Assembly: GCA_004173415.1 (NCBI GenBank)
Contig: SEHC01000171.1
Location: 1-7,937, forward strand
DNA length: 7,937 nucleotides
DNA from: Lysobacteraceae bacterium
GTDB lineage: Bacteria; Pseudomonadota; Gammaproteobacteria; Xanthomonadales; Xanthomonadaceae
Direction of reading: 5' to 3'
This document shows, in pieces, positions 1 through 6,151 of the stretch (position 1 is the first letter of the stretch; every line of letters begins with the position of its first letter). Both the position numbers and the translations under genes were made by a program. Under the pieces are notes generated by a model. It was not told the DNA's origin and made no database searches. It saw nothing but the letters and a program-made list of their open reading frames with translations.

Positions 1-350
1 GACTCCAGCGCCTCGCCGAAGTCGCGGGCGACCACGACCTGGCCGAAGGCGTCGCGGCCGTAGTCGGAAGCCTGCAACCGGACCGCCCCGAAGTCTCCCT
101 TCCGGCTGACATGGATGCGGCGGATCGGCGCGACCGGCGCGCGCAGCCGCGACATCACGCCCAGCGCGGTCAACGCATTGACGGTCGCGCCGGCGAAGCT
201 GAGGTTGCGCTGGTCGAAGACCGCGGGCATGACCCCGGCCGGGGTGGCTTCCACCAGCCCGACCTGCAGGCCAAGGCGATCCAGGGCGATGGCCAGGCTT
301 GCACCGACCAGGCCGCCGCCGACAATGAGGACATCATGATGTGCAGTCAT
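1..350 (-). CDS. ubiH: UbiH-type 2-octaprenyl-6-methoxyphenol hydroxylase, 5' part only (C-terminus beyond window)
   Basis: FAD-dependent aromatic monooxygenase of ubiquinone biosynthesis, normally a peripheral inner-membrane enzyme. The minus strand reads MTAHHDVLIVGGGLVGASLA, a Rossmann dinucleotide-binding start with the GGGLVG glycine motif at residues 11-16, then an acidic strand end (GLVEA). Further on, ATVNALTALGV, IRRIHVSRKGDFG and FGQVVVARDFGEAL follow the order seen in E. coli UbiH, which favours UbiH over UbiF or VisC. About 116 codons are present of a usual 390-400, and the rest lies left of position 1. The ATG at 350-348 places the glycine motif at the usual distance from the N-terminus. 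No Shine-Dalgarno sequence precedes it, and a TATCAT -10-like element lies 6 bp upstream. The gene is divergent from the cobalamin genes. Family assignment is firm; the exact paralogue is slightly less so. Confidence 0.88.
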   Translation of the reverse strand, partial: MTAHHDVLIVGGGLVGASLAIALDRLGLQVGLVEATPAGVMPAVFDQRNLSFAGATVNALTALGVMSRLRAPVAPIRRIHVSRKGDFGAVRLQASDYGRDAFGQVVVARDFGEALE

Positions 351-359
351 GCCGGCATG
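348..359. repeat. Perfect 12-bp palindrome over the ubiH start codon
   Basis: CATGCCGGCATG is its own reverse complement. It covers the ubiH start codon (350-348) and the edge of the possible ubiH -10 element. It could be an operator half-site pair or a chance palindrome in GC-rich DNA. A separate short inverted repeat, GCCCG (364-368) with CGGGC (375-379), lies next to it. No regulator can be named. Confidence 0.35.
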
Positions 360-362
360 ATA
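357..362 (-). promoter_or_regulatory. Possible -10 element for ubiH (TATCAT)
   Basis: Read on the minus strand the hexamer is TATCAT, one mismatch from the sigma-70 -10 consensus TATAAT. It ends 6 bp before the ubiH ATG, so transcription would begin at or next to the start codon, which fits the missing Shine-Dalgarno site. I see no convincing -35 hexamer about 17 bp further upstream. This is inference from one weak motif. Confidence 0.3.
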
Positions 363-386
363 AGCCCGCTGCGACGGGCACTCCGT

Positions 387-392
387 TAGAAT
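387..392 (+). promoter_or_regulatory. Possible -10 element for the btuM-pduO transcript (TAGAAT)
   Basis: TAGAAT differs from the sigma-70 -10 consensus at one position and lies 29 bp before the ATG at 422, leaving room for a short leader containing the GGAAAGG ribosome-binding site (409-415). No good -35 match is visible. The 71-bp spacer is far too short for a B12 riboswitch of about 200 nt, the usual control element of cobalamin transport genes. Confidence 0.3.
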
Positions 393-421
393 GCACCGAC
401 AGCTTCCCGGAAAGGCCCTCC

Positions 422-1027
422 ATGAACAGCAATCCCCAGCGCGCCGTCCTCTTCACCCTGCTCGCCGTCCTGCTGGTCGCGACCCGGCTGAACCTGCCTT
501 CCTCGGTGACCCATTTCGGACCGGTACCCGATGCCTCATGGGCTGCGTTCTTCCTCGCTGGCTTCTACCTGCGCGGCTCGAGCCGCTGGGCGTTCCCGGT
601 GTTCATGGCGCTGGCCGTGGCGGTGGACTTCGTGGTGATCCGCAGCCAGGGCCTGGATTTCTTCGCGCATTACTGCATGTCGGCGGCCTATTGGTTCCTG
701 GTCCCGGCGTATCTCTCGCTGTGGGCCGGCGGCATGCTGGTCCGGCGCCATTACCGCCAGGCCGACGGCAAGGCCCTGGCCGTGCTGGCCACCAGCCTGG
801 TCGGCTCGGTCGTGGTCTGCCACCTGCTCAGCCAGGGCAGCTTCTACTGGCTCAGCGACAGCGTCACCGAGCCCAGCATGGCCGGCTGGTGGAAGAATTA
901 TTCCGACTGGTTCGTGCCCTACCTGCGCACCACCGCGATCTACGTGGGCCTGGCCGTCATCGTCCACGCCGGCGTGGTCCAGGCCATGCGCCTGCATTCG
1001 CGTCCGCAGGCCAAGCTGCCGCGCTGA
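422..1027 (+). CDS. btuM: BtuM-like cobalamin transport membrane protein (solitary ECF S-component type)
   Basis: Predicted 201-residue inner-membrane protein with about six hydrophobic helices, near residues 7-23, 38-52, 56-73, 81-104, 118-141 and 165-189. This is the size and topology of an ECF-transporter substrate-binding S component. Features matching my recollection of the BtuM family are VPDASWAAFFLAGFYLRG after helix 1, a helix with a single cysteine followed by an aromatic/proline run (HYCMSAAYWFLVPAY, Cys85), and a pduO-type adenosyltransferase gene only 18 bp downstream. In characterised BtuM from Thiobacillus denitrificans, a cysteine near residue 80 ligates the cobalt and is needed for decyanation; Cys85 is the likely counterpart. 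The ATG at 422 is preceded by GGAAAGG with 6-nt spacing and follows no long in-frame homologous extension, so I prefer it to the upstream codon at 341. No ATPase or EcfT gene is nearby, as expected for a solitary S component. Annotation pipelines may call it a hypothetical membrane protein. Confidence 0.65.
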   Translation: MNSNPQRAVLFTLLAVLLVATRLNLPSSVTHFGPVPDASWAAFFLAGFYLRGSSRWAFPVFMALAVAVDFVVIRSQGLDFFAHYCMSAAYWFLVPAYLSLWAGGMLVRRHYRQADGKALAVLATSLVGSVVVCHLLSQGSFYWLSDSVTEPSMAGWWKNYSDWFVPYLRTTAIYVGLAVIVHAGVVQAMRLHSRPQAKLPR

Positions 1028-1045
1028 AGCGCGCACCGGGCGCCG

Positions 1046-1696
1046 ATGGGCAATCGTCTTTCCAGGATCTACACCCGGACCGGCGACGACGGCAGCACCG
1101 GGCTCGGTGACGGCAGCCGCGTCGGCAAGGATTCGGCGCGGGTCAACGCCTATGGCACGGTCGACGAGGCCAACTCCTGCATCGGCGTGGTCCTGGCCGC
1201 GACCCTGCCCGAGGACGTCCGCCACCTGCTGACCACGGTGCAGCACCAGTTGTTCGACCTGGGCGGCGAGCTGTGCATTCCCGGCCATGCGGCCATCGCC
1301 GGGGAGGACGTAGACGCGCTCGAGCGCCAGCTCGACCACTACAACGAAACCTTGCCCGCGCTGAAGGATTTCATCCTCCCGGCCGGCGGCGAAGCGGCGG
1401 CGCGCTGCCACGTGGCCCGCACCGTCGTGCGCCGGGCCGAGCGCGAGACCGTCGCCCTGGCCAGGCTGGAAACGGTGCGCCCGGAAGCGATCCGCTACCT
1501 CAACCGGCTTTCCGACCTGCTGTTCGTGCTGGCCCGGGTGCTGGCCCGCCCGAGCATCCGGAGCGCCCGGAGCGGCTGCAGGCAGTGCTGGACGGGCTGC
1601 GCGAAGCGCATGGCGACCTGGATTGGCGCGAAGCGCCGATGGCCAAGCTGGGGGACCTGCGCCGCGTGCATTCGGCATCCCTGCTGGACGAGGTGA
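1046..1696 (+). CDS. pduO: PduO-type ATP:cob(I)alamin adenosyltransferase, C-terminus replaced by out-of-frame sequence
   Basis: Transfers the adenosyl group of ATP to cob(I)alamin to make adenosylcobalamin in the cytoplasm; often annotated cob(I)yrinic acid a,c-diamide adenosyltransferase (cobO/btuR function, PduO fold). The N-terminal ATP loop YTRTGDDGSTGLGDG (residues 9-23), NAYGTVDEANSCIG, FDLGGELC, FILPAGG, RRAERETV and YLNRLSDLLFVLARVLAR are all family hallmarks, so residues 1-168 (to 1549) look normal. The remaining 48 codons, to the TGA at 1694-1696, match nothing in the family; they are the following deacetylase gene read in the wrong frame. A normal protein has about 185-190 residues, so roughly 20 native C-terminal residues are missing, although the main active-site motifs are present. 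It lies 18 bp after btuM, suggesting one import-and-activation operon. The ATG at 1046 has only a weak upstream ribosome-binding site. Confidence 0.88.
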   Translation: MGNRLSRIYTRTGDDGSTGLGDGSRVGKDSARVNAYGTVDEANSCIGVVLAATLPEDVRHLLTTVQHQLFDLGGELCIPGHAAIAGEDVDALERQLDHYNETLPALKDFILPAGGEAAARCHVARTVVRRAERETVALARLETVRPEAIRYLNRLSDLLFVLARVLARPSIRSARSGCRQCWTGCAKRMATWIGAKRRWPSWGTCAACIRHPCWTR

Positions 1697-2418
1697 TGGA
1701 ATACGACTTCGACGGCTACCGCATGCTCGATCCGGATACGGTGATGTGCCCGGCCTCGCGCTCGGCCGCATTGCGCGCCGCCGGCGCGGGGTTGGCGGCG
1801 GTGGACGCGGTGATGCTGGCCGAGGCTGGCCGGACCACCGCCTTCTGCGCGGTGCGCCCGCCGGGCCACCACGCCACCGCCGACAGCGCCATGGGCTTCT
1901 GCCTGATCAACAACATCGCCGTCGCCGCCGCGCATGCCTGCGATCGGCATGGCCTGGAACGCGTGGCGATCGTGGATTTCGACGTGCACCATGGCAATGG
2001 CACCCAGGCCATCTTCCAGAACGAACCGAGGGTCGCGTACTTCAGCACCCATGAGTCGGGCCTGTACCCCTACACCGGAACCCCGCACGAGCGCGGGCGG
2101 GGCAACCTGTTCAACGCGCTACTGCCGCCGGGATCGGGCGGCTTCCGCTTCCGCAACGTCTGGGCCGACCTGATGCTGCCTGCGCTGGACGATTTCCGCC
2201 CGCAACTGCTGCTGGTCTCGGCCGGCTTCGACGCGCACATGCGCGACCCGCTGGCCGACCTGATGCTGGAAACCGAGGATTTCGCCTGGTTGACCCGCGA
2301 GCTGCGCGCCATCGCCCGGCGCCACGCGGCAGGGCGGGTGGTGTCGATGCTGGAGGGCGGCTACGACCTGGAGGCCTTGCGCGACTGCAGCGTGGCCCAC
2401 GTGGCCGAGCTTCGCTGA
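1549..2418 (+). pseudogene. Histone deacetylase family (class II type) protein, 5' end missing
   Basis: Zinc-dependent deacetylase of the arginase/deacetylase superfamily; bacterial members act on acetyl-lysine, acetylpolyamines or related amides, and the substrate here is unknown. Visible in order: EHPERPERLQAVLDGL, the N-terminal family signature; VRPPGHHA with the catalytic His pair (1867-1872); MGFCLINNIAVAAAHA; DFDVHHGNGTQ with zinc ligands Asp (1981) and His (1987); SAGFDAH with the third zinc ligand Asp (2230); and LEGGYDL with the catalytic Tyr (2362). The catalytic core therefore appears intact. About 289 codons remain of a usual 300-310. The first 10-20 residues and the start codon are absent because the frame fuses directly to the end of pduO at about 1543-1552. 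The first in-frame ATG, at 1639, would remove the HPERPERL region. Family assignment is strong; whether it is expressed is doubtful. Confidence 0.85.
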
Positions 2419-2486
2419 GCCGGCCCCGCGGACCGCAGCCCGGGCGCCCGGATGAACCCTGGCCCCTGCCCGTCCCCGTTCTTCAT

Positions 2487-2510
2487 TGCCCGCATGCAGG
2501 CTATGCGGCA
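2487..2510. repeat. Imperfect inverted repeat upstream of lptD
   Basis: TGCCCGCAT (2487-2495) pairs with ATGCGGCA (2503-2510) around a 7-nt loop, with one bulged C. It lies in the 139-bp spacer between the deacetylase stop and lptD. No T-run follows, so it is not a classical intrinsic terminator. It could be an operator, a leader hairpin or chance. The spacer also holds a 12-bp GC palindrome (CCGGGCGCCCGG, 2440-2451). I found no convincing -35/-10 pair for lptD. Confidence 0.3.
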
Positions 2511-2557
2511 AGCTAGCAGCCGCTTGTGACCTCAATCCATACGGAGTCGTGCACCGC

Positions 2558-2987
2558 GTGCGCCCAGTCCTTCGCCTGCTCCCGCTGCCCTTCGCCATCG
2601 CCTTGAGCCTGCCGGCCCTTGCCGACGACAAGCCGATCAACTGGGGCCTGTGCCCCGTCCACGACGCGATCCCGTCGTTCGACCCGGCTACCGAAGCCAA
2701 GCCCGGGGAAAGCGCCAAGGTGCGCGCGGAACGGGCCGCCCAAGCGACCGCCATCGAGGGCGACCTGCTGACCGGCACCGACGTCAATGCCGAGTACCAG
2801 GGCAACGTGATCCTGCGCCGGGGCGACCAGTACCTCAACGCCGACAACCTGTCCTTCCAGCAGGAAGAGGGCACCTACGTCGCCGACGGCAACGTGCGCT
2901 ACCAGGACAGCTCCATGCGGGTCATCGCGGCCCGCGCGCATGGCAACCAGGACACCGACAGCCACGTCATCGAGGACGTGCAGTACC
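2558..2987 (+). pseudogene. lptD: lptD 5' fragment: LPS-assembly protein LptD, signal peptide and N-terminal periplasmic domain
   Basis: N-terminal part of the outer-membrane lipopolysaccharide translocon protein LptD. A signal peptide (RLLPLPFAIALSLPALA, cleavage near residue 22/23) is followed by INWGLCPV, where Cys32 corresponds to E. coli Cys31, one of the disulfide cysteines. An OstA/LptA-like beta-jellyroll comes next (GDLLTGTDVNAEYQGNVIL, LNADNLSFQQEEGTYVADGNVRYQD). I chose the GTG at 2558 because VRPVLRLLPLP aligns with the MRRALRLLPLP-type start I recall from Xanthomonas; GGAG at 2543-2546 is the likely ribosome-binding site, though 11 nt away. The GTG at 2549 is an alternative. Homology stops at the Tyr codon 2984-2986 (IEDVQY). 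The reading frame then runs through unrelated sequence to a stop at 3596-3598, giving a truncated chimera if translated. Confidence 0.82.
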
Positions 2988-4829
2988 ATCGACGTGGACA
3001 GCGACGAAGGCTGGGGCGTGGCCCGCGGGGCTACGATCCGCATCGGCAAGGTGCCCGTGCTGTACGCGCCGTACATCAAGTTCCCGATCGACGATCGCCG
3101 CCACACCGGCGTGCTGTTCCCGACGATCAGCAATTCCGGGCGCAACGGCTTCGACTACCGCCAGCCGATCTACCTCAACCTGGCCCCGAACTACGACGCC
3201 ACCCTGACCCCGCGCTACATGAGCAACCGCGGCCTGTCCCTGGCCGGGCAGTTCCGCTACCTGTACGAAGGTGGCCGCGGCGTGTTCGATGGCAACTGGA
3301 TGCCCAGCGACGATCTGATGCAGGAGCATGCCGACGAGAACCCCGGCGCCAGCATCGATCCGGGCGCCACCCGCGGGATGGCTCGTTTCGGCGCCTTCCA
3401 CAACTTCAACCGGAACTGGCAGGCGCGCGCCAACCTGTCCTGGATCAGCGATACGCGCTACGTCGAGGACTTCAGCAATTCGTTGTACGGCGGCTCTTCC
3501 AGTTCGATCACCAGCACCCTGGGACTGTTCGGCCGCGGCCGGCACTGGGACGCCGGGATCATGGCCGACTCCTGGCAGCTGGCCGACTACAACCTTGACG
3601 AATCGGTGCTGCCCTACAACCGCCTGCCCCGCCTCTATTTCAACTGGGAACAGCCGCTGGCTCGCTGGTTCCGCGCCGGCGTGCAGGCCGAGGCCGTCCG
3701 CTTCCAGCACGACGACGCGCCACGACGGGCTTTCGCCGACGGCAGCCGCATCGACTTCAAGCCTTACGTTTCGATGCCGCTGCAGGGCGCGTCCTGGTAC
3801 ATCACCCCGACCCTTGCCTGGCGCTATACCGGCTACCGGCTGGAGGACGGCTTCGCCGCCAGCAATCCGGCGGTCACCGACGACAGCCCCTCGCGCAGCC
3901 TGCCGATCGCCTCGCTCGATGCGGGCCTGTTCTTCGACCGCGACACCGAAATCAAGGGCAACCGCTTCCTGCAGACGCTGGAGCCACGGCTGTTCTATCT
4001 CAACGTGCCGTATCGCGACCAGAGCGGCTTGCCGCTGTTCGACACCCGGCCGTTCACCTTCAGCTGGGGCCAGCTGTTCCGCGACAACCGCTATTCGGGG
4101 CCGGACCGGCAGACCGACGCCAACCAGCTGACCGTGGCCATGACCAGCCGGCTGATCCGCCAGTCCGACGGCCACGAGAAACTGGCCGCCAGCCTCGGCC
4201 AGATCTTCTACTTCGACGAGTCGCGGGTCACCGTGCCGGGCGAGATCCCGGTGGAAAGCGGCAAGTCCGCCTGGGTCGCCGACGCCAACTATTCGATCAA
4301 CGATCGCTGGACCGTCGGCGCGTCGTACCAATGGGATCCGAAATTCCGGCGCGAGGACCTGGCCAGCCTGCGTACCCGGTACCTGGTCGGCGACGACGGG
4401 GTGATCAACCTGGGCTACCGCTATCGCCGCAGCCTGCTGGAACAGGTGGACTTCTCCTTCCTGTACCCGGTCACCCCCAGCTGGAGCGTGGTCGGCCGCT
4501 ATTACTATTCGATGTACGAGAACCCCAACAGCAACCCGGTGGTGGAGCCGAAACTGCTCGAAGCCATCGCCGGCGTGCAGTGGGACAGCTGCTGCCTGGC
4601 GGTGCGGGTGCTGGCCCGCCGCTACGTGCGCAACCGCGACGGCGACATGAACAACGCGCTGCAGGTGGAGTTCGTGCTGAAGGGCCTGGGCTCGGCCGGC
4701 CAGGACACCGAGCGCACCCTGCGCCGTGCTATCCTCGGCTACTATCGCGACGACCTGTATCTGGTCCCGCCCAGCAACACCACGCCGGACCCCGACGACA
4801 ACGATTCCGGACCGGATCCAACCCCATGA
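2940..4829 (+). CDS. lptD: lptD 3' part: LptD beta-barrel domain, frame-shifted from its N-terminus
   Basis: This frame carries the LptD C-terminal region that forms the 26-strand outer-membrane barrel enclosing the lipoprotein LptE. True homology starts at Ile 2988 (IDVDSDEGWGVARGA); the 16 codons before it, including the ATG at 2940, are the 5' fragment read in another frame. Recognisable stretches include GKVPVLYAPYIKFPIDDRRHTGVLFP, YLNLAPNYDATLTPRYM, TLEPRLFYLNVPYRDQSGLPLFD, GQIFYFDESRV, and near the end QWDSCCLAVRV, whose adjacent Cys pair (4590-4595) matches E. coli Cys724-Cys725. The counterpart of Cys173 is absent, being in the missing segment. The protein ends with a Pro/Asp-rich tail not present in E. 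coli. The TGA at 4827-4829 overlaps the surA ATG. No signal peptide or ribosome-binding site supports independent translation, so I read this as the distal part of one broken gene. Confidence 0.88.
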   Translation: MATRTPTATSSRTCSTIDVDSDEGWGVARGATIRIGKVPVLYAPYIKFPIDDRRHTGVLFPTISNSGRNGFDYRQPIYLNLAPNYDATLTPRYMSNRGLSLAGQFRYLYEGGRGVFDGNWMPSDDLMQEHADENPGASIDPGATRGMARFGAFHNFNRNWQARANLSWISDTRYVEDFSNSLYGGSSSSITSTLGLFGRGRHWDAGIMADSWQLADYNLDESVLPYNRLPRLYFNWEQPLARWFRAGVQAEAVRFQHDDAPRRAFADGSRIDFKPYVSMPLQGASWYITPTLAWRYTGYRLEDGFAASNPAVTDDSPSRSLPIASLDAGLFFDRDTEIKGNRFLQTLEPRLFYLNVPYRDQSGLPLFDTRPFTFSWGQLFRDNRYSGPDRQTDANQLTVAMTSRLIRQSDGHEKLAASLGQIFYFDESRVTVPGEIPVESGKSAWVADANYSINDRWTVGASYQWDPKFRREDLASLRTRYLVGDDGVINLGYRYRRSLLEQVDFSFLYPVTPSWSVVGRYYYSMYENPNSNPVVEPKLLEAIAGVQWDSCCLAVRVLARRYVRNRDGDMNNALQVEFVLKGLGSAGQDTERTLRRAILGYYRDDLYLVPPSNTTPDPDDNDSGPDPTP

Positions 4830-6151
4830 AGCCTATGAACCTCCGACTGATGCTTGCCGGCCTTATCGCCGCGCTGACGATGACCACGCCCGTCGCGGCG
4901 CAGACCCTGCAACCACTCGACCGCATCGCCGCGGTGGTCAACGAGGACGTGATCCTGCAGAGCGAACTGGATCGCGCGGTCAGGAACGTGACCTCCCAGT
5001 ACGCCAACCAGCCGGGCCAGTTGCCGCCGCAGGCCGTGCTTGAACGCCAGGTGCTCGAGCGCCTGGTGCTGGTCAAGCTGCAGGTCGCGCGCGCTGCCGA
5101 GACCGGCATCCGGGTCGGCGAGGAAGAACTGAACAACGCGGTCAACAGCGTGGCCCAGCAGAACGGCGTCAGCGTCGACGCCCTGCGCCAGCGGCTGGCC
5201 TCCGAAGGCATTTCGTTCACCGATTTCCGCAACTCGATCCGCGACGAGATCACCATCCAGCGCATGCGTCAGAGCTTCGGCCAGAGCCGCGTGCAGATCA
5301 GCGAAGCCGAGATCGACGCGGCCATCGCCGCGCAGGCGTCGGGCACCCAATATCACCTGGCGCACATCCTGGTCGGCCTGCCGGAAGGCGCCACCGCCGA
5401 GCAGATCGCCACCGGCCAGAAGAAGGTCGAAGGGGTCAAGAGCCTGGTCGATTCCAACGAGATCGACTTCGCCGCCGCCGCGGTGCGCTATTCCGACAGC
5501 CCCAACGCGCTGGAAGGCGGCGACCTGGGCTGGCGCAGTAGCGACGAGATTCCCACCGCGTTCGCCGAGATCCTCAAGTCGATGAGCCCCGGCCAGGTCG
5601 TGGGTCCGCTGCGCGGCCCCAGCGGCTTCCAGTTGCTGAAGCTGGTCGAAGTCCGCGACGGCAGCCAGGCTGCGGCCCGGACCGTGACCGAGTACAACGC
5701 GCGCCACATCCTGGTCCGGGTCACCCCCGTGCAGGATGCCGCAACGGCCAGGGCCAAGATCGACACCTTGCGTGCACGGATCGCCGGCGGCGCCGATTTC
5801 GTCGAAGTGGCCAAGGAATCCTCGGAAGACGCCAACAGCAAGAGCCAGGGTGGCGACCTGGGCTGGTTCGAGGGCGCCGCCTTCGGTCCGGCGTTCGGCA
5901 CCGCGGTCACCGGATTGCAGGACGGCAGCGTGTCGCAGCCGTTCCGCACCGAGGCCGGCTGGCACATCGTGCAACGCGTGGCCCAGCGCCAGAGCGACGT
6001 CACCAGCGCCACCCAGCGCGGCCAGGTGCGCGAGACCATCGGTCGCCGCAAGCTGGAGGAGGAGTACAACCGCTACCTCCAGGAACTGCGCGGCGAAGCC
6101 TACGTCAACGTCCGCAATGGCGACAAAGCGGCCTCCGGCGACGGCGGCTGA
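4826..6151 (+). CDS. surA: Periplasmic chaperone and peptidyl-prolyl isomerase SurA
   Basis: Periplasmic chaperone that escorts unfolded outer-membrane proteins, LptD among them, to the BAM complex. 441 residues, close to the usual 430-450. A signal peptide spans residues 1-25 (LRLMLAGLIAALTMTTPVAA, cleavage before Gln26). The SurA N-terminal chaperone domain begins LDRIAAVVNEDVILQSELD. Two parvulin PPIase domains follow: the first at about 176-280 (YHLAHILVGLP, YSDSPNALEGGDLGW), the second at about 290-397 (YNARHILVRV, SQGGDLGWFEG, EAGWHIVQRV). A C-terminal helix (RRKLEEEYNRYLQELRGEAYV) packs onto the chaperone domain. The ATG at 4826 overlaps the lptD stop as ATGA, indicating translational coupling; an in-frame ATG at 4835 is an alternative start. 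The gene looks complete. The lptD-surA-pdxA-rsmA order is the same as in E. coli. Confidence 0.96.
   Translation: MKPMNLRLMLAGLIAALTMTTPVAAQTLQPLDRIAAVVNEDVILQSELDRAVRNVTSQYANQPGQLPPQAVLERQVLERLVLVKLQVARAAETGIRVGEEELNNAVNSVAQQNGVSVDALRQRLASEGISFTDFRNSIRDEITIQRMRQSFGQSRVQISEAEIDAAIAAQASGTQYHLAHILVGLPEGATAEQIATGQKKVEGVKSLVDSNEIDFAAAAVRYSDSPNALEGGDLGWRSSDEIPTAFAEILKSMSPGQVVGPLRGPSGFQLLKLVEVRDGSQAAARTVTEYNARHILVRVTPVQDAATARAKIDTLRARIAGGADFVEVAKESSEDANSKSQGGDLGWFEGAAFGPAFGTAVTGLQDGSVSQPFRTEAGWHIVQRVAQRQSDVTSATQRGQVRETIGRRKLEEEYNRYLQELRGEAYVNVRNGDKAASGDGG

Noticed and set aside
111..389. Plus-strand small frames opposite ubiH
   Set aside because: Arg-rich shadow translations; the minus strand has a clear UbiH N-terminus.
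351..421. B12 riboswitch upstream of btuM
   Set aside because: Only 71 bp separate the divergent start codons, too short for a cobalamin riboswitch, and no B12-box-like sequence was recognised.
536..1771. Long minus-strand open frame opposite btuM, pduO and the deacetylase
   Set aside because: Its translation is Arg/Ala/Gly/His-rich with no recognisable motif, and the plus strand carries clear protein families. Long antisense frames are common in very GC-rich DNA.
2419..2460. Intrinsic terminator after the deacetylase gene
   Set aside because: The GC palindrome at 2440-2451 has no loop of suitable size and no following T-run.
2486..2557. Upstream extension of lptD from position 2486
   Set aside because: The extra residues do not resemble an LptD N-terminus and would bury the signal peptide. 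The GTG at 2558 gives a normal secretion signal.
2940..3000. Programmed ribosomal frameshift joining the two lptD frames
   Set aside because: No slippery heptamer is seen, and joining the frames would still leave about 45 conserved residues and one cysteine missing.
2967..4331. Minus-strand open frame of about 450 codons opposite lptD
   Set aside because: Low-complexity composition typical of a GC-rich antisense shadow. The plus strand matches LptD throughout.
1535..4620. A 16-bp direct repeat, CGGGTGCTGGCCCGCC, at 1535-1550 (the pduO breakpoint) and 4605-4620 (lptD)
   Set aside because: Both copies encode Arg-Val-Leu-Ala-Arg in frame within conserved protein segments, so shared residues and GC-biased codons explain it. 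The second copy is not at a breakpoint.
4742..5974. Minus-strand open frame of about 410 codons opposite surA
   Set aside because: No motif, and it lies opposite an intact SurA with a signal peptide and two parvulin domains.
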